Notes under the pieces: model-generated | Databases searched by the model: none | The model's input: only the letters and a program-made list of their open reading frames with translations | Told to the model about the DNA's origin: nothing | Program-made: the position numbers and the translations under genes | Source of the DNA: Pedobacter heparinus DSM 2366 | GTDB taxonomy: Bacteria > Bacteroidota > Bacteroidia > Sphingobacteriales > Sphingobacteriaceae | DNA length: 64,000 nucleotides | Assembly: GCF_000023825.1 (NCBI RefSeq) | Contig: NC_013061.1 | Span: forward strand, 3,472,001 to 3,536,000 | Reading direction: 5' to 3' | Shown: piece by piece, positions 41,853-50,550 of the stretch | Numbering within the stretch: the stretch's first letter is position 1 | Layout: each line of letters starts with the position of its first letter

Positions 41853-43094
41853 TTAATCCTCTACAAAATCGAGGTCTTTATGATGGGTCTCGGGAATGGT
41901 CCTGATACAGTAGAAGCCTATACCAAAGCATAGCAGTCCGACTACCGCTGCAGCATTGAGTGCCAGCAGGCCCGGTTTTAAAGCTGCATATAAAGTGGTC
42001 ATCAATACCACTGTACCCCTTACCATATTCGGTATGGTTGTGGCGGCAGTTGCCCTTACATTGGTGCCAAACTGTTCTGCCCCTATGGTTACAAACATGG
42101 CCCAGTAGCCGATTCCAAAACCTATCCAAAGGCACATTGCATAAAGCCCAGTAGCGGTATGGATTCCTCCATACAGGTATATGATACTGCCAATTGCAGT
42201 AAAAGTCATTAAATAAGTAACGGCCCTGATCCTCGATTGGAGCCAGTAACTCAGCAAGCCGCTCACCAGATCGCCGGCCGATAAGCCTACATAGCACCAC
42301 ATTACCGCCAGTCCGGGTTTTATGGCTTCTGTAATGCCCAGCGCTTTGCCAAACTCGTTGCTGAACGTGGCCAGTATCCCGATGACATACCAGGTGGGCA
42401 GACCTATTCCGATACATTTAAGGTACAGCAGCAAGCGACTCTTTTTGGTAAAAAAAGAAAGAAAATTACCTTTGGCCACATGGTGTTTTTCTTTCATGGC
42501 ATGGAACATCCCCGATTCAAATACACCTATTCTTAAAAACAACAATAAAATACCCATACCCCCACCAATAAAATAAGCATTCCTCCAGCTAAACAGCTCT
42601 ACTGTAAAATAGCCAACCACAGCACCAAGCAGGCCTACTCCTGCCACTACCGAAGTGCCTATTGCCCTTAATTTTTTGGGCAGACTTTCCGATACCAGGG
42701 TAATCCCTGCCCCCAGCTCACCGGCCAGACCAATACCCGCAATAAAGCGCAATACTTTGTAAATGGTTACATCGTGTACAAAACCGCAGGCGAAGTTTGC
42801 AATAGAATAGGTAATGATAGAGCCAAAAAGCACCGACAGACGCCCTTTTTTATCTCCCAGAATGCCCCATAGTATCCCACCTAGCAATAAGCCGGTCATT
42901 TGCCAGTTCAAAATACTTGCCCCCTCAATGGATACCGCCGCCTCATCAAGTCCCAGTTCGGTTAAACTGGGAATCCTTACGATCCCAAATAAAAGCAGGT
43001 CGTATATATCTACAAAATAGCCCAAAGAAGCTACAATAACAGGGGCACTGAACAGGTAAGCTGCTGCACTTTTCTCTTTTGTGAGGTTGGTCAT
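41853..43094 (-). CDS. Major facilitator superfamily transporter (carboxylate/sugar porter type)
   Basis: Inner-membrane secondary transporter of 413 residues with about 12 helices. The GDKKGRLSVL loop between helices 2 and 3 is the MFS signature, and ESLPKKLRAIGTSVVAGVG follows helix 4. The subgroup (YFVDIYDLLLFG at helix 1) resembles metabolite:proton symporters for carboxylic acids. Convergent with lutC; a role in lactate uptake is attractive but rests only on position. The 209-base gap to the dienelactone hydrolase gene shows nothing but the hairpin noted below. Confidence 0.8.
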   Translation of the reverse strand: MTNLTKEKSAAAYLFSAPVIVASLGYFVDIYDLLLFGIVRIPSLTELGLDEAAVSIEGASILNWQMTGLLLGGILWGILGDKKGRLSVLFGSIITYSIANFACGFVHDVTIYKVLRFIAGIGLAGELGAGITLVSESLPKKLRAIGTSVVAGVGLLGAVVGYFTVELFSWRNAYFIGGGMGILLLFLRIGVFESGMFHAMKEKHHVAKGNFLSFFTKKSRLLLYLKCIGIGLPTWYVIGILATFSNEFGKALGITEAIKPGLAVMWCYVGLSAGDLVSGLLSYWLQSRIRAVTYLMTFTAIGSIIYLYGGIHTATGLYAMCLWIGFGIGYWAMFVTIGAEQFGTNVRATAATTIPNMVRGTVVLMTTLYAALKPGLLALNAAAVVGLLCFGIGFYCIRTIPETHHKDLDFVED

Positions 43095-43260
43095 GTGGTG
43101 GTTTATATTTGGTTTAGTTTATTATCAGGCTAAGATATTTATTTTTATAAATAACTATAAGATTCATCTTAAAATTATTTTATAATTAAAACTGCCGGGT
43201 TTTTATGCAGTGCCTACCTGCCAGGTATTTCCTGCAATTGCACAATTTTATTCCAGTCAA

Positions 43261-43297
43261 TATCCCTTTGGGCGGCAATGGGCCACCCAAAGGGATA
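43261..43297 (-). terminator. Strong hairpin after the dienelactone hydrolase gene
   Basis: Arms TATCCCTTTGGG / CCCAAAGGGATA, extended inward to 16 bp with one G-T pair and a 5-base loop. It lies 7 bases after the stop on the minus strand. No T run follows, so it may be a processing or stability hairpin and not a classic terminator. Confidence 0.55.
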
Positions 43298-43303
43298 AGG
43301 CCC

Positions 43304-44191
43304 TTATTTTAACTTCTTTTTAAAAAAATCAATGCTGCGTTGCCAGGCCAGTTCTGCCGCAGCTTTGTCAAAGCGCGGAGTTGTATCGTTATGAAAGCCG
43401 TGGTTAACATCAGGATAAATATAAGCAGTATATTCTTTTTTATTTTCCTTTAAAGCAGCCTCATAGGCCGGCCAGCCCTTGTTGACATTGGTATCCAGGC
43501 CGGCATAATGCAAGAGCAACGGGGCTTTTATTTTTGGCACATCCTCATTTGCAGGTTGCCCCCCGTAAAATGGTACTGCAGCGGCCAGTTCCGGAATCCG
43601 CACCGCCATCATGTTCGAGATCCAGCCGCCAAAACAAAACCCTACCACCCCTACTTTACCATTGCAGTCCTTCTGGTTTTTGAGGTAATAATACGCTGCT
43701 ATAAAATCTTCAAGCATTTCCTCCTTACTGCGTTTGCTTTGCAGCTCACGGCCTGCATCATCGTTACCAGGATAACCACCCAGCGGGCTCAGGGCATCTG
43801 GGGCAAGGGAAATAAATCCGGCCAGTGCTGCCCTCCGGGCTACGTCCTCAATATAAGGGTTTAAACCCCTGTTCTCATGCACCACTACAATACCACCCAG
43901 CTTCTGTTTTTCGGCAACAGGCTTACACCATAAGGCTTTGATGGTACCCCCACCTTTTTCAGACTGGTAATTGATGTATTTGGATACCAATCGCGGATCA
44001 TCCGGCTGAATCTGAACACCTCCCTTGTAATCGGGCATGAGAAAGCTCATCAATGAGGTTACCGTAAGCCCTCCTACCGCGTACACGCTCAGCTTTTGCA
44101 TAAAATCACGACGGTTAACCCTGTTATGGGCGTAATCGTCATAAAGGTCAAACACACCTTGCTGGATATCTTCTTTCCTGATTTCTTTCAT
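43304..44191 (-). CDS. Tat-exported dienelactone hydrolase family protein
   Basis: Alpha/beta hydrolase of the dienelactone hydrolase family. The nucleophile is Cys in [13 protein letters not shown]; Asp and His partners are in [14 protein letters not shown] and NHGFHNDT. The N-terminus is long and charged with a twin-arginine motif NRRDFMQK at 26-33, then a hydrophobic stretch, so export by Tat is predicted. The start at 44191 is chosen over an open frame reaching into tolC. 295 residues. It follows tolC by 58 bases and may or may not share its transcript. Physiological substrate unknown. Confidence 0.87.
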   Translation of the reverse strand: MKEIRKEDIQQGVFDLYDDYAHNRVNRRDFMQKLSVYAVGGLTVTSLMSFLMPDYKGGVQIQPDDPRLVSKYINYQSEKGGGTIKALWCKPVAEKQKLGGIVVVHENRGLNPYIEDVARRAALAGFISLAPDALSPLGGYPGNDDAGRELQSKRSKEEMLEDFIAAYYYLKNQKDCNGKVGVVGFCFGGWISNMMAVRIPELAAAVPFYGGQPANEDVPKIKAPLLLHYAGLDTNVNKGWPAYEAALKENKKEYTAYIYPDVNHGFHNDTTPRFDKAAAELAWQRSIDFFKKKLK

Positions 44192-44249
44192 AGCTTTATT
44201 TTTAATTTCACCGTTACAGGCTATCTGCCTGCGAATTAAATATACGGTT

Positions 44250-45683
44250 TTATTTCCAGCCTCCACCGAGGTCCCTATAGATATTGGTGACAGCATTGAG
44301 CTGTCCCTTTTTGGTTTCTATCAGTTCCAGTTTGGCTGCCAGCGCATCTCTTTGGGTCATTAAAACTTCCAGATAATCGGCACGTGCCGACTTAAACAGA
44401 TCATTGGAAATATCTATTGAGCTGCTGAGTGCCTTTACTTCTTTCGATTTCAGGTCGTAACTTTTTTCCAGGTTACTGATTTTCGACAATTGGGCAGAAA
44501 CCTCCAGATATGCATTTAGAATGGTCCGTTCATAATTGTACATGGCCTGAAGCTGGCGCGCATTGGCATTGTAAAACTCTGCCTTGATGCCCTTTCTGTT
44601 GATGAGTGGACCGGCAAGATCTCCGGCAAGCGAATAAAGCACTGATTCCGGAAATTTAACCAGGTAAGATGGCTTAAATGCCTGAAAGCCTAAAGCAGCA
44701 GAAATGCCGAAAGAAGGATAAAATTCGGCCCTTGCAACTTTAACATCCAGTTTGGCTGCAGCCAGCTCCAGTTCAGCCTTTTTGACATCAGGCCGGTTGG
44801 CCAGTAACTGGGACGGGATACCGGTACTTACTGCTGTCGGCATCAGGGTTAAAAAGCTGTTTTTATCCCTCTGTATGGGTTGCGGATACCTGCCCAGTAA
44901 AAAGTTGATCCTGTTCTCCGTTTCTGTGATCTTCTGAAGGATATCAAACTCCAGTCCCTGGGAATTCAGTACTTCTGCTTTAAATTTCTGGACTGCCAGC
45001 TCTGTTACCCGGGTTGCCTCTTTTTGAATCTTTACAATTTCCAGGGCATTTTTTTGCAGTTCGATATTTTGTTTAACAATCTCCAGCTGATTGTCGAGGG
45101 CCAGCAGCTCATAGTAAGAATTGGCCACTTCAGCAATCAGGTTGCTCAGCACAAAATTTTTACCTTCTATGGTCGACAAATACCGGCTGACCGCTGCTTT
45201 TTTTGCATTGTGCAGTTTTTTCCAGATGTCGGCCTCCCAATTGGCAGTCAGCACTGCCGTATAATCCATCAGCGGATCGGGCATTTCTTTTCCAGGAGCT
45301 ATTTCTGTGCTGGCATCACCGGCACCCTGACTGGTATATCTTCCAACTTTTTCAATACCGGCACCAATTTTTCCATTTACCGCAGGCAACAGTTGCCCTT
45401 GTCTGCTCCTGATGTCATTTTTTGCAATCTCAATTTCCTGCAAAGTGATCAGCAGTTCCTGATTGCGCATCAATGCAGTATCTATCAGGTGCTGTAAGTC
45501 CTTATCCGTAAAAAAGTTCCGCCACGCGGCAGTGGCTACATTAACGGTATCCAGACTGTTACCATAAGATACCGGTACCGACCTGTTTTCGGCCCGCTGT
45601 GTGACGGCCGGAAGCTTACAGCTTGCAGCAGCCAGGCAAATGCCCAGCACTGCGATATATTTATATCTACCAAGTTTATACAT
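44250..45683 (-). CDS. TolC/NodT-family outer-membrane efflux lipoprotein
   Basis: Outer-membrane channel of a tripartite RND pump. The lipoprotein signal ends in AASC (Cys about 22). Two OEP repeats of long helices and short strands follow ([25 protein letters not shown] helices; [40 protein letters not shown]). It ends in DLGGGWK. The ATG at 45683 overlaps the pump gene stop by 8 bases; an in-frame TTG three codons upstream is less likely. Third gene of the adaptor-pump-channel operon. Confidence 0.92.
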   Translation of the reverse strand: MYKLGRYKYIAVLGICLAAASCKLPAVTQRAENRSVPVSYGNSLDTVNVATAAWRNFFTDKDLQHLIDTALMRNQELLITLQEIEIAKNDIRSRQGQLLPAVNGKIGAGIEKVGRYTSQGAGDASTEIAPGKEMPDPLMDYTAVLTANWEADIWKKLHNAKKAAVSRYLSTIEGKNFVLSNLIAEVANSYYELLALDNQLEIVKQNIELQKNALEIVKIQKEATRVTELAVQKFKAEVLNSQGLEFDILQKITETENRINFLLGRYPQPIQRDKNSFLTLMPTAVSTGIPSQLLANRPDVKKAELELAAAKLDVKVARAEFYPSFGISAALGFQAFKPSYLVKFPESVLYSLAGDLAGPLINRKGIKAEFYNANARQLQAMYNYERTILNAYLEVSAQLSKISNLEKSYDLKSKEVKALSSSIDISNDLFKSARADYLEVLMTQRDALAAKLELIETKKGQLNAVTNIYRDLGGGWK

Positions 45684-48600
45684 TGTGATCAATTTCTTCG
45701 GTTAAAGGGTTTTCTTCTTCGTTTTTAACAAGCAGGTGTTTTTCGGATATTTTACCGAATATGTAATACAGCCCGGGTATAATGATTACGCCGAATACCG
45801 TTCCGAAAAGCATACCTCCGGCAGCGGCAGAACCGATTGTCCGGTTACCTGTTGCCCCCGGGCCCGAGGCAAAAACCAGTGGGATCAGTCCCGCTATAAA
45901 TGCAAAAGAGGTCATCAGGATCGGGCGGAACCTAACCGATGCCCCCTCGATTGCCGCTTTGAGTACGGAGCTGCCAGCCCTGTGTTTCTGAACAGCAAAT
46001 TCGATGATCAGTACAGCATTCTTGCCCAGCAAACCAATGAGCATCACCATGGCTACCTGCGCATAGATGTTGTTCTCCAGCCCAAATAATTTGAGCAACA
46101 GGAATGCACCAAAAATTCCTGCCGGAAGGGAAAGAATTACCGGAAAAGGCAAAATAAAACTTTCATACTGGGCAGCAAGCAACATATATACAAATACCAG
46201 ACAGATGAGGAAGATGTAAACGGCCTGGTTTCCGCGACCCACCTCGTCTTTGGAGATACCTGCCCAGTCGATACCAAAGCCTCTTGGCAAACTGGTTTTT
46301 GCCACTTCATTTACCGCATCAATGGCTGCTCCACTGCTGTATCCGGCTGCAGCCGATCCACTGATCTCTGAGGCATTGTACATGTTGTGCCTGGTGATCT
46401 CTGATAAGCCATACACCTTTTCAATTTTCATGAAAGCGGAAAAAGGTACCATCTCCTCATGGTCGTTCTTTACATACAGCTTCAGCACATCTTCTGGTAA
46501 GGCCCTGTACTGCGGCAGGGCCTGCACCATTACTTTGTATTGCCGGTCGTATTTGATAAAACTGGTCTCATAGTTACTTCCAATCAGGGTAGAAAGCGTA
46601 TTCATGGCATTCTCGATGGTCACCCCTTTTTGCTGGGCAATGTCATTGTCAATCCGCAGCATGTACTGCGGAAAGCTGGCGCTGTAAAAGGTGAATACAG
46701 ACGACAATTCAGGCCGTTTCTCCAGTTCCTTCACAAAATCCCGGCTTACGGTCTCCATCTTTTTATAATCGCCGCTCCCTGCTTTATCCAGCAGGCGCAG
46801 CTCAAAACCACCGGCAGCCCCATAACCAGGTACTGCGGGCGGCTGGAAAAATTCTATGGTAGCGCCTGTAATGTCTTTGGATTTTTCTTCCAGCTCATTG
46901 ATCACTTCCTGAACACCGTGTTTGCGCTCATCCCAGCTTTTCAGATTGATCAGGCAGGTTCCTGAATTGGCACCTGTACCCTCTGTAAGGATCTCATAAC
47001 CGGCAAGGGAAGAAACCGATTGTACATCTTCCATCCCTTCCGCAATCTTCTGCAGTTTTTCGGCAATCTGGTTTGTCCTTTCCAGTGAAGAGCCGGGAGG
47101 GGTCTGGATTACGGCGTAAAACATTCCCTGGTCCTCATTCGGTATGAAGCCGGCAGGCAGTACCTTATTGAGTAAGCCTATCCCTGCACAAAAAGCGAGC
47201 AGCATGCAAAAGGTGATTACCCTCCGGTTCACAATTTTGCCCAGCAAGTTCTGGTACCTGCCGGAAACACTGTTAAACCAATTGTTAAAACCATCCAGCA
47301 TTTTATTCAGCCAGGTTTTCTTTTTTGGTTTCCCATGATTGTTTTTCAGCATCATGGCACACAATGCGGGAGTAAGGGTAAGTGCAACCACTCCCGACAG
47401 GATAATGGAAGTTGCCATAGTAATGGAAAACTGCCTGTAGAATATACCAACAGGGCCCGACATAAATGCAACCGGTATAAATACTGCAGCCATTACAAAA
47501 GTGATGGCGATGATGGCCCCGCTGATCTCGTGCATAGCCTCTTCGGTAGCTTTGAGTGGCGAAAGATTTTTCTCTTCCATTTTGGCGTGCACGGCCTCAA
47601 TTACAACTATGGCATTGTCTACCACAATACCAATTGCCAGCACCAGCGCAAATAGGGTAATCAGGTTTAAGGTAATGCCCAGGTATTGCATGAACAGAAA
47701 AGTTCCGATCAGGGATACCGGTACCGCAATGGCAGGGATCAGAGTTGAGCGCCAATCGCCCAGAAAAAGAAATACCACCAGCCCTACCAGGATAAAGGCC
47801 TCTACCAGGGTATGGATTACCTTTTCAATAGAAGCATCCAGAAATTTGGAAACATCATAGCTGATCTCATAATCCATTCCTTTAGGAAAGGAAGTTGATT
47901 TGATCTCTTTCAGTTTGGCCTTGATGTCTTTAATTACCTGACTGGCATTACTTCCATACGATTGTTTTACAGTTATGGCAGCAGAAGGCTTGCCATTCAG
48001 GTTGGAATACAGATCGTAATAGGAGCTTCCGAATTCTACATCCGCAACATCTTTCAGGTGCAGCAGCTCTCCTTTGTTGCTGGATCGTAAAATGATGTTT
48101 TCGTAACCTTCCTTGGTACTGAACCGTCCGGGATATTTCAATACATATTCAAAGGCCTGCGACCTTTTGCCCGAGCTTTCTCCGGTTTTGCCGGGTGAGG
48201 CTTCCAGACTTTGCTCATCGAGCGCTTTCAGTACTTCATCTGCAGAGATTTTATAGGCCAGCATACGGTCGGGCTTTAACCAGATCCTCATGGCATATTC
48301 CCTGTTGCCCAGAATATCGGCCACACCAACCCCGTCAACCCTTTTCAGTTCCGACAAAACATTGATATCGGCATAATTGAAAAGAAACTTCTGGTCCATA
48401 TTGGGGTCTTTGCTGTACAGGTTGATGTACATCAGCATGTTGGACTCTTCACGAGTAATTTTAACACCCTCGCGCACCACCAGTGGCGGCAGCTTATTGA
48501 TTACCGAGGCCACGCGGTTCTGGATATTTACTGAAGCCTGGTTAGGATCGGTACCCAGGTTAAAGATGACCTGTATGGTAGCCTCTCCGTCATTCCCCGC

Positions 48601-48843
48601 ATCAGAAGCCATGTATTTCATTCCGGGAACACCGTTAATGGCCCGCTCAAGTGGAATGATAACAGATTTGATCATTAATTCGCCATTGGCCCCGGGGTAT
48701 TCCGCAGTGATGTTCACTTTTGGAGGAGAAATAGAAGGAAATTGTGTTACCGGTAACTGGGTTGCCGCCAAAACCCCCAAAAAGGTAATGATGAGCGATA
48801 TCACTATAGACAGGACAGGCCTGTGTATGAATTTATTAAACAT
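45676..48843 (-). CDS. RND efflux pump, HAE1/AcrB type
   Basis: Inner-membrane proton/drug antiporter of 1055 residues. Sequence landmarks: FNKFIHRPVLSIVISLII (helix 1), QLPVTQFPSISPPKVNITAEYPG in short pieces, the helix 4 pair of acidic residues in AIGIVVDNAIVVIEAVHA, and the C-terminal helix set with GLLGKNAVLIIEFA. The acidic residues replace the metal-pump pattern, supporting organic substrates. Flanked by adaptor and channel in one operon. Which drug or metabolite is exported cannot be told. Confidence 0.95.
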   Translation of the reverse strand: MFNKFIHRPVLSIVISLIITFLGVLAATQLPVTQFPSISPPKVNITAEYPGANGELMIKSVIIPLERAINGVPGMKYMASDAGNDGEATIQVIFNLGTDPNQASVNIQNRVASVINKLPPLVVREGVKITREESNMLMYINLYSKDPNMDQKFLFNYADINVLSELKRVDGVGVADILGNREYAMRIWLKPDRMLAYKISADEVLKALDEQSLEASPGKTGESSGKRSQAFEYVLKYPGRFSTKEGYENIILRSSNKGELLHLKDVADVEFGSSYYDLYSNLNGKPSAAITVKQSYGSNASQVIKDIKAKLKEIKSTSFPKGMDYEISYDVSKFLDASIEKVIHTLVEAFILVGLVVFLFLGDWRSTLIPAIAVPVSLIGTFLFMQYLGITLNLITLFALVLAIGIVVDNAIVVIEAVHAKMEEKNLSPLKATEEAMHEISGAIIAITFVMAAVFIPVAFMSGPVGIFYRQFSITMATSIILSGVVALTLTPALCAMMLKNNHGKPKKKTWLNKMLDGFNNWFNSVSGRYQNLLGKIVNRRVITFCMLLAFCAGIGLLNKVLPAGFIPNEDQGMFYAVIQTPPGSSLERTNQIAEKLQKIAEGMEDVQSVSSLAGYEILTEGTGANSGTCLINLKSWDERKHGVQEVINELEEKSKDITGATIEFFQPPAVPGYGAAGGFELRLLDKAGSGDYKKMETVSRDFVKELEKRPELSSVFTFYSASFPQYMLRIDNDIAQQKGVTIENAMNTLSTLIGSNYETSFIKYDRQYKVMVQALPQYRALPEDVLKLYVKNDHEEMVPFSAFMKIEKVYGLSEITRHNMYNASEISGSAAAGYSSGAAIDAVNEVAKTSLPRGFGIDWAGISKDEVGRGNQAVYIFLICLVFVYMLLAAQYESFILPFPVILSLPAGIFGAFLLLKLFGLENNIYAQVAMVMLIGLLGKNAVLIIEFAVQKHRAGSSVLKAAIEGASVRFRPILMTSFAFIAGLIPLVFASGPGATGNRTIGSAAAGGMLFGTVFGVIIIPGLYYIFGKISEKHLLVKNEEENPLTEEIDHNV

Positions 48844-48867
48844 AAAATTAAATTTAGGGATGGACCA

Positions 48868-49950
48868 CTATTCCGCTCTCAATTGCAGACGGGAAATGAC
48901 TTCCTTAGGTGCTACAAAATTGTAGACGATCTTATCGTCATCTTTTACCTTCTGGACACCTTCCAGAAGAATCCTGTCATTTTCAGAAAGGCCATTGCCT
49001 ACCACATACAGATCAGGCATCTGGTTACTGATACTGATGTTCCTTGATTTGACTTTGCCATTTTTATCCACCACAAAAACATATAGTTTATCCTGGATTT
49101 CATAAGTTGCCTTCTGTGGTATCACCAGGGCATTTCTGAGCGGGACAGTCATCTGAACCTTGCCCGTTTCGCCATGCTTTAGCAACCTGTCAGGATTCGG
49201 AAACCTTGCCCGGAAGGCAATATTTCCGGTTTCATTGTTAAATTCACTTTCTATGGTCTCCACTTCACCTTTGTACTTTAGCGGCTGGCTGTTGGCCAGC
49301 ACTAAACTTACCTTGCTGTTGCCCCGGTTTCTGGTATTGGTTTCGTAATCCAGGTATTCTGGTTCAGACACATTGAAATAAGCAAACATCTGGCTGTTAT
49401 CGGACAGGCTGGTAAGCAGCTCACCCTCGTCTACAAGACTGCCCAGCTTTAATGGGATGCGGTCAATTGTCCCATCAAAAGGAGCCCTGATTTCGGTAAA
49501 CGACAGGTGGAGTCTGGCCAGTGCCGTCTCTGCTTTCGCCTGTTCCAGTTTGGCCTGGGCCATAGCCAGTTCATTTTTTGAGACCACATTCTTATCGGCC
49601 AGCAGTTTGGTATTCTGCAGTTCTATTTCTGCAGCCTTGGTTTCGGCCTGGGCTTTCAGCAATTCAGCTTCATACATTTTAGGCATAATTTTGAACAGCA
49701 GCTGACCCGCTTTCACAAAATGGCCTTCATCTACATAGATCTGCTGAAGGTATCCTTTTTCCTGTGCCCTGATCTCGATGTTCCGTACAGATTTGATCTG
49801 CGAAACATATTCTTTGGTAAATGAGGTATCTATTTTTAAAGGACTGGTAACCGCATATTTGCCGGTCTCTTCCTTTGCTTCTTTTTTTGAGGTACAGCTG
49901 ATATGGCACAAAACGGCACACAAGCCTGTAAGCATTACAATTCTCTTCAT
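48868..49950 (-). CDS. RND efflux periplasmic adaptor (AcrA/MexA type) lipoprotein
   Basis: Membrane-fusion subunit joining the pump and channel genes downstream. The lipoprotein signal ends in HISC. A biotinyl-lipoyl-like half motif (IEIRAQEKGYLQQIYVDEGHFVKAG), read in short pieces, precedes the helical hairpin (about 95-150, Glu/Ala/Lys-rich). The matching LSFTEIRAPFDGTIDRI and beta-barrel domain follow. Length 360 is usual. The gap to the pump gene is 24 bases. Upstream, 50013-50031 holds a dyad that may be an operator. Confidence 0.92.
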   Translation of the reverse strand: MKRIVMLTGLCAVLCHISCTSKKEAKEETGKYAVTSPLKIDTSFTKEYVSQIKSVRNIEIRAQEKGYLQQIYVDEGHFVKAGQLLFKIMPKMYEAELLKAQAETKAAEIELQNTKLLADKNVVSKNELAMAQAKLEQAKAETALARLHLSFTEIRAPFDGTIDRIPLKLGSLVDEGELLTSLSDNSQMFAYFNVSEPEYLDYETNTRNRGNSKVSLVLANSQPLKYKGEVETIESEFNNETGNIAFRARFPNPDRLLKHGETGKVQMTVPLRNALVIPQKATYEIQDKLYVFVVDKNGKVKSRNISISNQMPDLYVVGNGLSENDRILLEGVQKVKDDDKIVYNFVAPKEVISRLQLRAE

Positions 49951-49981
49951 TCGTGTTATTGATTATTAAAATTTGATGGCC

Positions 49982-49999
49982 GGGAACCATAGCGGTCCC
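49982..49999 (-). other. Hairpin between the small secreted protein and the RND operon
   Basis: On the minus strand GGGACC-gctat-GGTTCCC: a 6-7 bp stem with one G-T pair, no strong T run. Possibly a weak terminator for 50036-50443 or part of the RND leader. Confidence 0.3.
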
Positions 50000-50012
50000 C
50001 TTAAGAAATATT

Positions 50013-50031
50013 TCATACTCCGGAGGTATGA
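50013..50031. promoter_or_regulatory. Dyad upstream of the RND operon
   Basis: TCATACTCCGGAGGTATGA: TCATAC and GTATGA arms around a TCCGGA core, a near-perfect palindrome 63-81 bases upstream of the adaptor ATG. Candidate operator; no regulator gene is adjacent. Confidence 0.4.
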
Positions 50032-50035
50032 CCGA

Positions 50036-50443
50036 TCAAATTCTTAAAACCCTTTGCAGAATATATTTAAAAGAAGAAGTATAAGACAGGTGCTCACAAA
50101 ACGGCAGGCTGCCGTTTAAGCAGGTACATCTATAAATTAATTCCGCTGAATGGACAGGCCTGATCGCATAGCGTAGCGGTAATACCTGTTTTCTGACAGA
50201 GAAGACATCTTCTTCATCGCCTTCATCCTCAACACTGGTAAAGTCCTCCTTCTTTTCGGTCAGGTTATTGTTACTGATTAAAAAGAGGTACCTGCAGGTG
50301 TTACCGATCTTTAACTGCTGCTTATCTGTACGCTGAATAGCCGAATGACTGGTACTATGGTGTGGCTTTGCTGCAAAAACGCCATTGCGCCCGCCCAGCA
50401 GGAAGAAACAAAGTGACAGAAAAAATACAGCAACAGCTCTCAT
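50036..50443 (-). CDS. Small secreted protein of unknown function
   Basis: 135 residues, not recognised. Residues 1-24 are a signal peptide (MRAVAVFFLSLCFFLLGG). The mature part has a His/Ser-rich start, an acidic middle (EDEGDEEDVFSV), two nearby cysteines in YRCTCLNGSLPFCEH, and a basic hydrophobic end (FKYILQRVLRI). It lies 85 bases upstream of the RND adaptor on the same strand, so it could be a first cistron of that operon. A consensus promoter sits only 8 bases upstream of the ATG, suggesting a leaderless message. Confidence 0.65.
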   Translation of the reverse strand: MRAVAVFFLSLCFFLLGGRNGVFAAKPHHSTSHSAIQRTDKQQLKIGNTCRYLFLISNNNLTEKKEDFTSVEDEGDEEDVFSVRKQVLPLRYAIRPVHSAELIYRCTCLNGSLPFCEHLSYTSSFKYILQRVLRI

Positions 50444-50450
50444 TTGGGCG

Positions 50451-50458
50451 CAAAAATA
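50451..50458 (-). promoter_or_regulatory. Promoter -7 box immediately before the small secreted protein
   Basis: On the minus strand TATTTTTG continuing as CGCCC, matching TAnnTTTG. The box ends 7 bases before the ATG at 50443, so the transcript would start at or next to the start codon. Confidence 0.5.
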
Positions 50459-50550
50459 ATATCAGTCGTGAGAATTAACGCCTGCCCAATCAATTTAATG
50501 GTCAGAATTTTGTAATATTCACGAGCCTTCCTGATACAGACCTGGAAGAT

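Noticed and set aside
43304..44296. 330-residue version of the dienelactone hydrolase
   Set aside because: It would overlap the tolC 3' end and precede the Tat signal with unrelated residues; the ATG at 44191 is better.
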